Below are positions 16,887-25,031 of a DNA stretch of 64,000 nt, piece after piece. Source of the stretch: an uncultured Bacteroidales bacterium (lineage in GTDB: Bacteria > Bacteroidota > Bacteroidia > Bacteroidales > WCHB1-69). Where the stretch lies: positions 62,001 to 126,000 of the forward strand of contig ONAB01000010.1 in the NCBI GenBank assembly GCA_900315705.1. The letters run 5' to 3'. The position numbers were made by a program, and so were the translations under genes. Numbering within the stretch: the stretch's first letter is position 1; the number at the start of each line of letters is the position of its first letter. The notes beneath the pieces were generated by a model. It made no database searches and was not told the DNA's origin. It saw only the letters and a list, made by a program, of their open reading frames with translations.

Positions 16887-17228
16887 ATGGATTTGACCTT
16901 CGCTGACAAGAATCTTATGAAATGTGCTTCGGATAAACGAAAGTGCCAGAAGGAGATGGGAAAACAGCGTGCTGAACTGTATCTAAGAAGAATTGCTGAT
17001 CTTGATGCTGCAAACACTCTCGAGGACGTCAGGTATTTGCCAGGACATTACCACGAGCTGACACAAGATAAAAAAGGGAAATGGGCTTGTGATCTGGATC
17101 AACCGTATCGGCTTGTATTCAAACCTCACGAAGACCCCATTCCCGAGGATGAGAACCATAAGTATATTTGGGCTGAAATATTAGGGGTGGAAATCATAGA
17201 AATAGTCAATTACCATAAGGAAAAATAA
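16887..17228 (+). CDS. higB: RelE/HigB-type toxin
   Basis: Ribosome-associated mRNA interferase toxin family. The 113 residues read MDLTFADKNLMKCASDKRK, ELYLRRIADLDAANTLEDVRYLPGHYHELT and WACDLDQPYRLVFKP, a HigB-like RelE fold with the basic and aromatic residues expected (H52, Y/R pair in QPYRL). The ATG at 16887 is preferred over the in-frame ATG at 16857, because the latter lies upstream of the promoter's -7 box. The antitoxin gene begins 11 nt downstream. Toxin-first order is typical for higBA. Confidence 0.85.
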   Translation: MDLTFADKNLMKCASDKRKCQKEMGKQRAELYLRRIADLDAANTLEDVRYLPGHYHELTQDKKGKWACDLDQPYRLVFKPHEDPIPEDENHKYIWAEILGVEIIEIVNYHKEK

Positions 17229-17239
17229 CAACAACAAGT

Positions 17240-18190
17240 ATGGCACAGAGAAAAAAATTCAGGGCAGTTTACGCCTTTCATCCGGGAACAACATTAAGGG
17301 AAAAACTGGATGAAATGGGGATGAGCGTGAAAGAATTCGCAGTGAGAACTTCCAAACCGGAGAAAACTATCAATGCAGTGTTGATGGGTGATAGCTCTTT
17401 GACACCTGATATGGCTGTCGCTTTTGAACAAATCACTATGATTCCTGCTCATATGTGGCTAAACCTCCAGCGGAATTACGATGAGTATATGGCGCGACAA
17501 AAACGGGAAGCGATTCTCAACGATGAAGAGACCATCGCTTGGGCAAGGTGCTTCCCATATCCTGTTATGGCAAAATTAGGCTGGATTCCTGAGACTCGCA
17601 ACATTGGCGAAAAAATCACCAACCTTTTTTCGTTTTTTAAAATCACTACGGCAAATGCGTGGAGGAACTTGTTCATAAACCAGGCTTTGAAGTCAGAATT
17701 CAGGCTTTCTTTGTCTGGCACGAAAGATCCTTATGCCATCTCAGCGTGGTTGAGACAAGGGGAAATTTTGGCTGATAATATGAGTACCAATAACACCTAT
17801 TCGGCAAAGCGTTTGAAAGAGGAATTGCCTCAAATGTTGCAACTGGCGCAATTACAACCAGATGATTTTGACACACAATTAAAGGTGTTGTGCTCCAATG
17901 CGGGCGTGAAGTTGATCTATATCAGTCATATCACTCACGCTCCCGTGAATGGATGTGCCCGCTGGATTGATGATACGCCCTGTATCCAGATGACAGACCG
18001 ACAAAAACGCAATGATGTTTTTTGGTTCTCTTTCTTTCACGAAATAGGACATATTCTCTTACACGGGAAAAAAGATGTTTTTTTAGAGGACACAGAATAT
18101 CACGAACAGCAACAAAAGAAAGAAATGGAAGCTGATCGCTTCGCTTCGGACATTCTTCTTGACAAGACGTTGTCTATTCCCACGTTCTAA
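17240..18190 (+). CDS. higA: HigA-type antitoxin with ImmA/IrrE metallopeptidase domain
   Basis: Antitoxin and likely repressor of the pair. The 316 residues have an N-terminal XRE helix-turn-helix (about 12-70, PGTTLREKLDEMGMSVKEFAVRTSKPEKTIN). A long middle follows, then a C-terminal ImmA/IrrE-type zinc peptidase motif FFHEIGHILLHG near 272 with the downstream third ligand in EMEADRFASDIL. Classical HigA is about 100 residues; the fused peptidase form is a known long variant and may self-process or respond to stress. It follows higB by 11 nt. The palindrome at 16864 is its likely operator. Confidence 0.85.
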   Translation: MAQRKKFRAVYAFHPGTTLREKLDEMGMSVKEFAVRTSKPEKTINAVLMGDSSLTPDMAVAFEQITMIPAHMWLNLQRNYDEYMARQKREAILNDEETIAWARCFPYPVMAKLGWIPETRNIGEKITNLFSFFKITTANAWRNLFINQALKSEFRLSLSGTKDPYAISAWLRQGEILADNMSTNNTYSAKRLKEELPQMLQLAQLQPDDFDTQLKVLCSNAGVKLIYISHITHAPVNGCARWIDDTPCIQMTDRQKRNDVFWFSFFHEIGHILLHGKKDVFLEDTEYHEQQQKKEMEADRFASDILLDKTLSIPTF

Positions 18191-18225
18191 ATGTGTGTTT
18201 ATAAAAATCATATAGTATAATTGTT

Positions 18226-18234
18226 TATTTTTGC
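18226..18234 (+). promoter_or_regulatory. -7 box before the YbjQ-family gene
   Basis: TATTTTTGC, about 80 nt before the ATG at 18314. Confidence 0.55.
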
Positions 18235-18313
18235 GGTTGCGACGGGTCTGCATCGTAAAACCGTCATCTAACAATAATCTATAACCAATCATCCACCTTA
18301 ACCCATTGAGACT

Positions 18314-18634
18314 ATGATTCTAACCACCACTGCTACCATTGAAGGAAAACAGATTTACGAATACAAGGGCATTGTATTCGGCGAAGTGATCACCGGCATC
18401 AACTTCATCAAGGACTTTGCCGCGGGGCTCCGCGATTTCTTCGGGGGCCGTTCCGGTTCATACGAGAAAGAGCTGATGGATGCACGCCAGCACGCCTTGG
18501 CGGAACTCCAAGATCGCGCAGCTAGCCTGGGTGCTGACGGCGTCGTGGGCATCGACTTCGATTATGAAGTGCTCGGCGGCAACAACAGTATGCTGATGGT
18601 CACCGCATCGGGCACGGCCGTGCGCTTCGCCTAA
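18314..18634 (+). CDS. YbjQ / UPF0145 family protein
   Basis: Small conserved protein of uncertain function; the family was once annotated as heavy-metal binding. All 106 residues fit: [28 protein letters not shown] at the start, then the helix [30 protein letters not shown]. It closes with [32 protein letters not shown], the usual YbjQ ending. The length is normal. It precedes the ATP-grasp-like gene by 14 nt, on the same strand. Confidence 0.9.
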   Translation: MILTTTATIEGKQIYEYKGIVFGEVITGINFIKDFAAGLRDFFGGRSGSYEKELMDARQHALAELQDRAASLGADGVVGIDFDYEVLGGNNSMLMVTASGTAVRFA

Positions 18635-18648
18635 CGCCCCGTCCGGCA

Positions 18649-19776
18649 ATGCATACTGCCAAGCCGCGCGCCCTCTACCTCTTCAATCCCGAGCACGACT
18701 ACGCCTTGGCGAACAACAGCGAGCATTTTGTCCCGCTGCAGTCCGCGGTGCAATTTGCGCGGGATTGCGCCCCCTTTGTGCGCTATCTGGCCGACATCGA
18801 CAACGTGCTGCTCTTCAACCCCTACGACGAGCATCCGCCCGATCTTTCCGCCTTAGGAGAGGTAAAGACACATCCGTGGGGCTGGGACCGGCTGATGCGA
18901 CGGCAGCTGCGCGCGGCAGGATTACCGGAGGCGCTTCTCCCCACCGACAGTCAACTGGACAGTCTGCGGGGCCTGGCCCACCGGCAAATCACCATCCCGG
19001 CGATGGAGTATCTGCGGCAGCGCTGTCCGGAGCTGCCACTGCCCGCCACCGCGCGCCTGCTCACCCACATCGACGAGGTGGAAGCCTTCATCGCCACGCA
19101 GAGGGACTGCATCCTCAAGTCGCCCTACTCGGGCAACGGGCGGGGCAACCTGTACGCCCACGGGGAGTTCTCCCCCACCCTGCGGCGGCAGTGCGCGGGC
19201 GTGCTGCGCCGGCAAGGCGCCCTGCTGGCAGAACCCCTGTACGAGGTGGTGCAGGACTTCGCGATGGAGTTCGTCACCACGCCGCAAGAGGTTCGTTTCT
19301 GCGGTTACTCGCTCTTCCACACCCAGCATTACGGCTATGCCGGCAACGAGCTGCGCTCGGATGCCGACATCGAGCGCATCCTCTCACAATGGGTGGACCT
19401 CAGCACACTGGAAAGCATACAGACCGCACTGAAAGATTTCATCCAAGAGGCCATCCATCCCCATTACCACGGCTGCGTGGGCGTGGATATGTTCGTGTAT
19501 GAAGCGGACGGGTACAAGTTGAACCCGATGGTGGAGATCAACCTGCGAATGACAATGGGGATGGCCGCACACATCCTCTATGAGCGGTTCGTGCATCCCA
19601 ATTCCACCGGAGTGATGCGCATCGAGTACCGCCCCAAACGCGGCGCAATGCTGCAATATGTGCAACAGCAGCCCCCAATGACCTGCGAGGAGGGGCGCTG
19701 GCGCGAGGGATTCCTCGCCCTCACACCCGTGAGCGAAGAGACACAGTACTGCGTAATCGTAACCGTTGGCCGTTAG
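18649..19776 (+). CDS. ATP-grasp-like conserved protein
   Basis: Not characterised, but conserved in Bacteroidales. The 375 residues open with ALYLFNPEHDYALANN. A segment ILKSPYSGNGRGNLYA (about 158-173) has the lysine and glycine-rich loop of an ATP-grasp. VQDFAMEFV (about 203) and KLNPMVEINLRMTMGMAAH (about 287) give the acidic and Asn residues expected for Mg2+-ATP binding. This suggests a carboxylate-amine or similar ligase, with no visible substrate clue. It is 14 nt from the ybjQ-like gene, so the two probably share a message. A heptamer repeat follows the stop. Confidence 0.7.
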   Translation: MHTAKPRALYLFNPEHDYALANNSEHFVPLQSAVQFARDCAPFVRYLADIDNVLLFNPYDEHPPDLSALGEVKTHPWGWDRLMRRQLRAAGLPEALLPTDSQLDSLRGLAHRQITIPAMEYLRQRCPELPLPATARLLTHIDEVEAFIATQRDCILKSPYSGNGRGNLYAHGEFSPTLRRQCAGVLRRQGALLAEPLYEVVQDFAMEFVTTPQEVRFCGYSLFHTQHYGYAGNELRSDADIERILSQWVDLSTLESIQTALKDFIQEAIHPHYHGCVGVDMFVYEADGYKLNPMVEINLRMTMGMAAHILYERFVHPNSTGVMRIEYRPKRGAMLQYVQQQPPMTCEEGRWREGFLALTPVSEETQYCVIVTVGR

Positions 19777-19793
19777 CCGTTAGCCATTAGCTT
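19766..19793. repeat. heptamer repeat (GTTAGCC type)
   Basis: Units GTTGGCC, GTTAGCC, GTTAGCC, ATTAGCT overlap the stop codon of the preceding gene. Confidence 0.8.
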
Positions 19794-19801
19794 AAAACTA
19801 G

Positions 19802-20056
19802 GCAATGATATAGCAGTTGACCCGTAAAAGCAAAAGAGATTTTTTTACCCCATCGCTTTTTACCCGTGGCACGGCAGTGCCGCGAGGCGCCAACTCCCCT
19901 TCTGATTTTCAGAAGGGGTGCCCGAAGGGCGGGGTAGTTAATATGGATTATAATTCCTTATTTATAGAAAGGTTGCGGACTATTACTACCCCGGCCTACG
20001 GCCACCCCTTCTACAATAGAAGGGGAGTTTTAGAGCGTCCGCACTTCAGTGCGGAC
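19802..20056 (+). repeat. composite multi-hairpin repeat element, copy A
   Basis: A run of short hairpins. CCCCTTCTG...CAGAAGGGG, GCCCGAAGGGC, GGCCTACGGCC, CCCCTTCTA...TAGAAGGGG and GTCCGCACTTCAGTGCGGAC follow one another. A second, inverted copy lies at 30195-30528 and shares the outer sequence (GATATAGCAGTTG, CCCGTAAAAGC, ACCCGTGGCACGGCAGTGCC). A small open frame inside is a by-product of the repeat. It could be a non-autonomous mobile element or a structured RNA. Confidence 0.7.
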
Positions 20057-20179
20057 AGCTGAAGTTGAGAGTGTTAGAAATATCGAAAAAAAAGGGCAAT
20101 TAAGGATTAACAATATTAAATTCTTGATTTTTAATTTAATAGATACAAGATAAGACTTTAGGTCAACTCATATATCATT

Positions 20180-20229
20180 GCCTAAAAGCTAATTGCTAAA
20201 GGCTAATTGCTAAAGGCTAAAAGCCAATT
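20180..20229. repeat. heptamer repeat (CTAATTG/CTAAAGG type)
   Basis: Alternating seven-base units CTAATTG and CTAAAGG repeat about six times between the hairpin element and the WG-repeat gene. Confidence 0.8.
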
Positions 20230-20297
20230 TCATACAACACACCCCTCATTTCATACAATGGGAGCCTTCTTTGTGGGAAAAGGATGGGTAAATGGAC

Positions 20298-20306
20298 TAT
20301 TTTTGC
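20298..20306 (+). promoter_or_regulatory. -7 box before the WG-repeat gene
   Basis: TATTTTTGC about 45 nt before the ATG at 20350. Confidence 0.55.
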
Positions 20307-20349
20307 CGCCCAAATCATTAATTAACAATAGTCCTAAACCTCAACAATT

Positions 20350-21294
20350 ATGGAAAAAGAAGGAAACAAACATCTCAAAATCATCCTCGCCCTCATCGTG
20401 ATTGCCATTGTGGCGCTGACGCCTGTGCTCATCCACGCGATTCGTCAATACAAGGAAAAACAAAAGGAGTACAGCTACGCGTACGGGGAGGAGCCGAACG
20501 ACGGCCCCGTCTCATACAGCAAAGATAAAAGCAACATCATCAATCCGAAGACCAAAGAGGTCATTGTGGAGGATATCGAATGGTGTCACTACTCCGACAA
20601 CAAAGACGAAGACCCCATCGTGTTGTTTGCCAAAAAAGGAAAACGTGGGTTCTGCAACATCGTGACCAACGAAATCATTGTGCCCGCCACAACCTACACC
20701 AAGGCGTGGGAGTTCTCGGAAGGCCTGGCCGCCGTGGAGAAAGACGGATACATCGGCTTCGTGAACACCAAAGGCAAAGTCGCCATCAAGTTCAAGTACT
20801 CCTATCGGGGCAATCGGCTCACGGAATTCGTTTTCCACCACGGGCATTGCATCGTGGCGGACTCATCCAACAAAATCGGCGTAATCGACCACAAGGGGCG
20901 TTGGGTCATCAAGCCACTCTACGACGACATCCACTTGGCCAAAGACTACGCCATTGTGTACAAGGACGGGGAATTCAAAAAGCAGATTGACTTCAACGGA
21001 AATGTCGTACAAGACGGCATCATCGACTACATCAACAATATTTACTACGAGGAGACTTACACAGACTTGCAAAGCGGCAAGAAGGACGTCGGGGATGTGC
21101 TGAACCCTGATTTTTACGAATACCGCGTCGGATGTTACTCCGGTTTGATCAACAGCAAGGGCGAGATCATCACCCCGCCCATTTACACCAACATCACCGG
21201 CATCTCCCCCACCCTGTTCAAGGCGCAGCTGCAGGACTGGAACTCTATCGTAATCATCGACCAGAAAGGAAAAGTGATTTCCAAAGTTTCGTAA
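20350..21294 (+). CDS. membrane-anchored WG-repeat protein
   Basis: No enzymatic role known. The 314 residues have one N-terminal membrane helix (about 8-30, KIILALIVIAIVALTPVLI), then WG-type beta repeats. GLAAVEKDGYIGFVNTKGKV, CIVADSSNKIGVIDHKGRWV and GLINSKGEIITPPIYTNI each have the pattern (Y/K)(I/V)G(F/V)(V/I)(N/D)xKGxxxI. Such repeats form beta-propeller-like surfaces on cell-envelope proteins in Bacteroidetes. The short hydrophilic linker and the anchor suggest a periplasm-facing sensor or scaffold. A hairpin (21306-21338) follows the stop. Confidence 0.75.
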   Translation: MEKEGNKHLKIILALIVIAIVALTPVLIHAIRQYKEKQKEYSYAYGEEPNDGPVSYSKDKSNIINPKTKEVIVEDIEWCHYSDNKDEDPIVLFAKKGKRGFCNIVTNEIIVPATTYTKAWEFSEGLAAVEKDGYIGFVNTKGKVAIKFKYSYRGNRLTEFVFHHGHCIVADSSNKIGVIDHKGRWVIKPLYDDIHLAKDYAIVYKDGEFKKQIDFNGNVVQDGIIDYINNIYYEETYTDLQSGKKDVGDVLNPDFYEYRVGCYSGLINSKGEIITPPIYTNITGISPTLFKAQLQDWNSIVIIDQKGKVISKVS

Positions 21295-21305
21295 CAGAAG
21301 GCACT

Positions 21306-21338
21306 CCTGAAGAGAGGCAAAAAAACGCTTCTCTTCAG
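21306..21338 (+). terminator. hairpin after the WG-repeat gene
   Basis: CCTGAAGAG and CTCTTCAGG pair around an A-rich loop. There is no good T-tract, so its strength as a terminator is doubtful. Confidence 0.45.
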
Positions 21339-21368
21339 GGATTCTATGGAATCATCCCAAATAAAATG

Positions 21369-21377
21369 TATTTTTGC
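21369..21377 (+). promoter_or_regulatory. -7 box before the LytTR gene
   Basis: TATTTTTGC 17 nt before the ATG at 21395, giving a very short leader. Confidence 0.6.
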
Positions 21378-21394
21378 GCCACATTTTTCCGAGT

Positions 21395-21760
21395 ATGTCC
21401 GAATACCTGACCCTTTCCAACACCAACGAACTGGTCCGCATAGCTGCGGAGAGTTTGGTCTATGTTGCCTCTGAGGGCAACTACTCGGACATCCACACCC
21501 GCGACGGGGAGAGCCGCACCGTGACCGTGCAGCTGGGCGTGATTGAAAACCGTATCCACGAGCAGCTCGGCTCTGGTGAGAACGAGTTTGTGCGAATCGG
21601 CAAGAGTCTGATTGTGAACCTGCGTTTCCTCACGTACATCAACCCCGCGAAAAAACAGATTGTCCTATCCGACAACCACACCTTCAAGTTCCACCTCGAG
21701 GCATCCAAAGAGGCGTTGAGGCAACTGAAGGAGTATGTTGAACAAGAATACAAGCTATGA
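21395..21760 (+). CDS. LytTR-domain DNA-binding regulator without receiver
   Basis: Transcriptional regulator. The 121 residues are almost wholly one LytTR domain: LVRIAAESLVYVASEGNYSDIHT, TVTVQLGVIENRI, FVRIGKSLIVNLRFLTYINPAKKQIVL and FHLEASKEALRQLKEYV. The response-regulator receiver usual in LytR/AlgR proteins is absent. The start at 21395 lies just behind the promoter; the in-frame ATG at 21374 overlaps the -7 box. Its stop overlaps the next gene by 4 nt (ATGA), so the membrane protein encoded downstream is a plausible controller or co-expressed partner. Confidence 0.85.
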   Translation: MSEYLTLSNTNELVRIAAESLVYVASEGNYSDIHTRDGESRTVTVQLGVIENRIHEQLGSGENEFVRIGKSLIVNLRFLTYINPAKKQIVLSDNHTFKFHLEASKEALRQLKEYVEQEYKL

Positions 21761-22617
21761 AGCATTTCGAAGACATAAAAGACGATGAAATCCGTATCAT
21801 CAGCCGTCAGGAGGTGAAGCGAAAGCCCCTCTACCGCAGATGGTGGTTTTGGGCAGCCATAGCCGCGGCGCTGGTGTCGCTTGCCGTCATCCTCGCTTTG
21901 TCGATACGTCACCAAGCCACCCAACCCGCCGATGTGGAAGACACGGCGGTTGAGTCGGCGCCTCTGTCACCGACTATGGAACAGACCGGGACCGCGAGGG
22001 TCTTGGTGCGCGACACGGCCATCAACGACGTGCCCTTGCGCCTGCAGACCCCGGTGAACGCGGTGCCGGAACTCCAACTCGGCATCCCCGACACCACCAA
22101 CTCGTCACTGGTACTCGCACTCCAAGCCGCCGACATCCGCGCCGACAACCACAAAATCGTGGGGGCGTATGTCCTGAAGGGCGAGTTATTGTCGCGAGGG
22201 GTGGCCAAAAAGGGGTTCTGCGCCATCCTGGACGGGAAAATCCAGCTCGGAATGGCGGAAAGCACTCCCCTGTTGGAGGAGACCACCAACAAAGACGGCT
22301 ATTTCTTCCGGCAGTACCCGCTGGTGAGCCAGGGTACAATGATAGAGAACACCCCCAAGAACAAAGCGCTGCGGCACGCCTTGTGCGAGCTGAACGGCCA
22401 GATTGTGGTGGTGAGCAGTCTCGACAAGGAGTCGTTCCACGACTTCGCGCAGGCACTGGCAGACTTAGGGGTGCAGAATGCCATCGCCCTCGTGGGCGGG
22501 CAGGCCTACGGCTTCCGCCACGACCCGGAGGAGGGATTCCACTCGTGGGGCGGCTACCTCACCTATTGGAAGAAGCAACCGGAAGTGAACTTCATTGTCT
22601 GGAGGGCAAAAGAGTAA
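21757..22617 (+). CDS. membrane protein with phosphodiester-glycosidase (NAGPA)-like domain
   Basis: The 286 residues have a basic cytosolic N-terminus (about 1-28), one membrane helix (about 30-50, WWFWAAIAAALVSLAVILAL) and an extracytoplasmic domain. Within it, SRGVAKKGFCAILDGKIQLGMAES, QYPLVSQGTMIEN, NGQIVVVSSLDKESFHDFAQALADLGVQNAIALVGGQ and YGF resemble the NAGPA fold, in which a late LDGG motif is expected. Here it reads LVGGQ, so the catalytic Asp is missing or moved. Coupling to the LytTR gene by a 4-nt overlap suggests a membrane sensor or antagonist rather than an enzyme. A strong terminator follows. Confidence 0.6.
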   Translation: MKHFEDIKDDEIRIISRQEVKRKPLYRRWWFWAAIAAALVSLAVILALSIRHQATQPADVEDTAVESAPLSPTMEQTGTARVLVRDTAINDVPLRLQTPVNAVPELQLGIPDTTNSSLVLALQAADIRADNHKIVGAYVLKGELLSRGVAKKGFCAILDGKIQLGMAESTPLLEETTNKDGYFFRQYPLVSQGTMIENTPKNKALRHALCELNGQIVVVSSLDKESFHDFAQALADLGVQNAIALVGGQAYGFRHDPEEGFHSWGGYLTYWKKQPEVNFIVWRAKE

Positions 22618-22635
22618 GCCCCTCCCACCAATAAC

Positions 22636-22679
22636 GAAACCAGGGAACGACACAATGGCCGCTCCCTGGTTTCTTTTTT
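22636..22679 (+). terminator. rho-independent terminator after the LytTR operon
   Basis: An 11-bp stem (GAAACCAGGGA with TCCCTGGTTTC) is followed by TTTTTT. It sits between convergent genes. Confidence 0.85.
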
Positions 22680-22699
22680 CCTAATGAGGGATGGGAAGA

Positions 22700-23413
22700 C
22701 TATTCAGCGCTTTTCTCGCAGCTGAGTCCTTTCCACACGAGGGCCGACAAAACGGCACCCACGAGCGGAGCACAGATGAACACCCAGAGGTCGCAAAGAG
22801 CCTGGCCGCCAGCGAAGAGAGCCGGTCCGATGGAACGAGCCGGGTTGACGGAGGTACCGGTCAGGTTGATGCAGACGAGGTGGATGAGAATCAGCGTCAG
22901 ACCGATGGCGAGACCGGCGAAGTTGCCAGCACCCACTTTGCTGTCCGTAGTGCCCAGCACCACCAAGACAAAGAGGAACGTGGCAATGACCTCCACGAGG
23001 AAGGCGCCGCCAGCACCGCCAGCGTTGGCCACACCATTGGTGCCGAGGCCTTGCATATTTTCAGCGATGTTCACGCCGAACGTGCATTCCGTAGCACCGG
23101 GAGTAACCACATTGACGAGCAGTAACAGGCAAGCACCGGCAAGGATACCGCCGATCAACTGGCCGATCCAATAACCGCAAGCGTCCTTCCAAGTCATACG
23201 TTTGGAAAGCGCCACAGCCAAGGTGATAGCCGGGTTGATGTGGCAACCGGAGATGCCGCCGATGGTGTAAGCCATAGCCACCACGGTCAAACCGAAGGCA
23301 ATGGCCGTGCCGACTACGCCAGCAGGAGTGGCGCAACCGATAAACATAGCTGTTGCGCAGCCAAGAAACGTCAGAACAAAAGTTCCGATTAATTCAGCGA
23401 AATACTTTTTCAT
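22700..23413 (-). CDS. aquaporin / MIP channel
   Basis: Six-helix water or small-solute channel of the inner membrane. The 237 residues carry both NPA boxes, SGCHINPAITLAVAL near 56 and TGTSVNPARSIGPALF near 187, and the normal MIP start KKYFAELIGTFVLTFLGC. The Arg after the second NPA is present (NPARS), as required for the selectivity filter. The sequence between helices 3 and 4 is Gly/Ala-rich and somewhat long. Close resemblance to AqpZ is likely, but selectivity for glycerol versus water was not determined. A heptamer repeat lies upstream. Confidence 0.92.
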   Translation of the reverse strand: MKKYFAELIGTFVLTFLGCATAMFIGCATPAGVVGTAIAFGLTVVAMAYTIGGISGCHINPAITLAVALSKRMTWKDACGYWIGQLIGGILAGACLLLLVNVVTPGATECTFGVNIAENMQGLGTNGVANAGGAGGAFLVEVIATFLFVLVVLGTTDSKVGAGNFAGLAIGLTLILIHLVCINLTGTSVNPARSIGPALFAGGQALCDLWVFICAPLVGAVLSALVWKGLSCEKSAE

Positions 23414-23449
23414 AAGCGTTATTTTTAGTTAATAAATAAGGGTTGTTTG

Positions 23450-23527
23450 CAATTTACGATTTACGATTTGCGATTTGCGATTTACGATTAGTTTCTTAGT
23501 TTCTTAACTTCTTAATTTCTTAGTTCC
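23450..23527. repeat. heptamer and octamer repeats between aquaporin and symporter genes
   Basis: TTTACGA/TTTGCGA seven-base units (about five) are followed by TTTCTTAG/CTTCTTAA eight-base units. The stop of the symporter gene (23512-23514) lies in the second array. Confidence 0.85.
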
Positions 23528-25026
23528 TCACCACTCTCGTGGCTCATCGCTTCTTTCTTCCCGCTCACTGCCATCAGGCAGGCGAAGACGAGCAGGCCGT
23601 TGACGATGAGCAACTCGTACCCGAACTTGTAGCCCCACAGCCACTGCTGCGAGTGCGACGACAGGATGTAGCAGAACGTGGGAACCAGCAGCGCAATCAC
23701 AGGGATAGTCCAGCGACGGCGGGCCGGCACCTCCCGCTTGGTGAAGATACCGAACATAAAGAGTCCCAGCAACGGTCCGTAGGTGTAGGAGGCCACCATA
23801 AAGATGATGCGGATGAGCGCGTCGTTGTGGTGGTTGGAGACAATGATGATGACCATCAGGAAGAGCATAGAAATCAGGACGTGCACAATGCGGCGCACCC
23901 GCAGCTGCGTGGTCGCGGAAGGATAGCGCCGCTCAATGCGGAGGATGTCGTAACACACCGTCGTGGTGAGCGCCGTGAAGGTCCCGTCGGCGGAGGAGAA
24001 ACCGGCCGAGATGAGGCCGAACACAAAGACCATCGCGCCCGCCTTGCCCAGATAGTTGAAGGCAATCTCGGGATAGATGCGGTCGGTGGGCATCTGCGAG
24101 ATGTCGATGCCATTGCGCTGCGCGAAGACCAGCAGCATCCCGCCCAACGTCAGGAAGAGGATGTTGACCACCACCAGTATGGAGGTGAAGGAGAACATAT
24201 TGCGCCGGGCATCCCGCAACGACTTGCAGGACAAGTTTTTCTGCATCATATCCTGGTCAAGGCCCGTCATCGCGATGGTGATGAACATACCGCCGATGAT
24301 CTGCTTGAGGAAGAAGCTGTTGTCGTGCCAGTCGAGATTCCAGAGCGTGCGGCAGTCAGTGCCGCCCTTGCCCGCGGTGGACATCCCCTGCCACAAGTCG
24401 GCAAACGAGCCGCCCATATTGCGCATAATCACCACAATGGTGATGACCAGCGCCCCGATCAGGAAGGTGGTCTGCAGCAGGTCGGTCCACACCACCGTTT
24501 TGATACCGCCCCGCATCGTGTAGAGCAGGATGATGGTGATCATCACAATGGAGGTGAGCCAGATGGGGATATGCCAGCCGTCGAAGACAAACACCTGCAA
24601 CACAAAGATAACAAGATACATACGCAGGGCCGAACCCAGCAGACGGGAGATGAAAAAGAGCACCGAGCCGGTTTTGTGCGCCTCGTTGCCGAAGCGCCCG
24701 CCGAGGTACTCGTAGATAGAGGTGACGTTCAGCTTATAGTACAGTGGCAGCAGCAACCCGCCGATGACCAGATAGCCGAGCACATAGCCCAGCACCACAC
24801 CGAAGTAGGTGAACTGGGTGGTATATACATCGCCGGGCACAGACATAAAGGTCACACCCGAGAGCGAGCTGCCAATCATACCGTACGCCACCACAAACCA
24901 CGGGGATTTCCGGTTGCCCGTGAAATAGGTCTGGTTGTCGGCCTTTCGGGAGGTGATGCCGGTAATCACAAAGAGCATCACCACATAGAAGACAAAGAAG
25001 GCGAATATAAAGCCGGACATCAACAA
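23512..25026 (-). CDS. sodium:solute symporter (SSS family)
   Basis: Secondary transporter of the SSS/SLC5 family with about 13 membrane helices. The 504 residues begin with a helix and the family loop GITSRKADNQTYFTGNRKSPWFVVAYGMIGSSLSGVTFMSVPG. The middle contains YTMRGGIKTVVWTDLLQ, a typical SSS motif, and MTGLDQDMMQKNLSCK. The late ISAGFSSADGTFTAL helix carries Na+-site residues. The substrate cannot be told; sialic acid, sugars and amino acids are all carried by this family. It begins 5 nt after pgi on the same strand. A second Met at 25020 could be the start. The end EELRN lies in a tandem repeat. Confidence 0.9.
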   Translation of the reverse strand: MLMSGFIFAFFVFYVVMLFVITGITSRKADNQTYFTGNRKSPWFVVAYGMIGSSLSGVTFMSVPGDVYTTQFTYFGVVLGYVLGYLVIGGLLLPLYYKLNVTSIYEYLGGRFGNEAHKTGSVLFFISRLLGSALRMYLVIFVLQVFVFDGWHIPIWLTSIVMITIILLYTMRGGIKTVVWTDLLQTTFLIGALVITIVVIMRNMGGSFADLWQGMSTAGKGGTDCRTLWNLDWHDNSFFLKQIIGGMFITIAMTGLDQDMMQKNLSCKSLRDARRNMFSFTSILVVVNILFLTLGGMLLVFAQRNGIDISQMPTDRIYPEIAFNYLGKAGAMVFVFGLISAGFSSADGTFTALTTTVCYDILRIERRYPSATTQLRVRRIVHVLISMLFLMVIIIVSNHHNDALIRIIFMVASYTYGPLLGLFMFGIFTKREVPARRRWTIPVIALLVPTFCYILSSHSQQWLWGYKFGYELLIVNGLLVFACLMAVSGKKEAMSHESGEELRN

Positions 25027-25031
25027 CAGAA

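Noticed and set aside
19817..20062. 81-codon frame (and a similar 75-codon frame at 30320-30547, minus strand)
   Set aside because: Both are translations of the multi-hairpin repeat; the shared protein sequence follows from the shared DNA.
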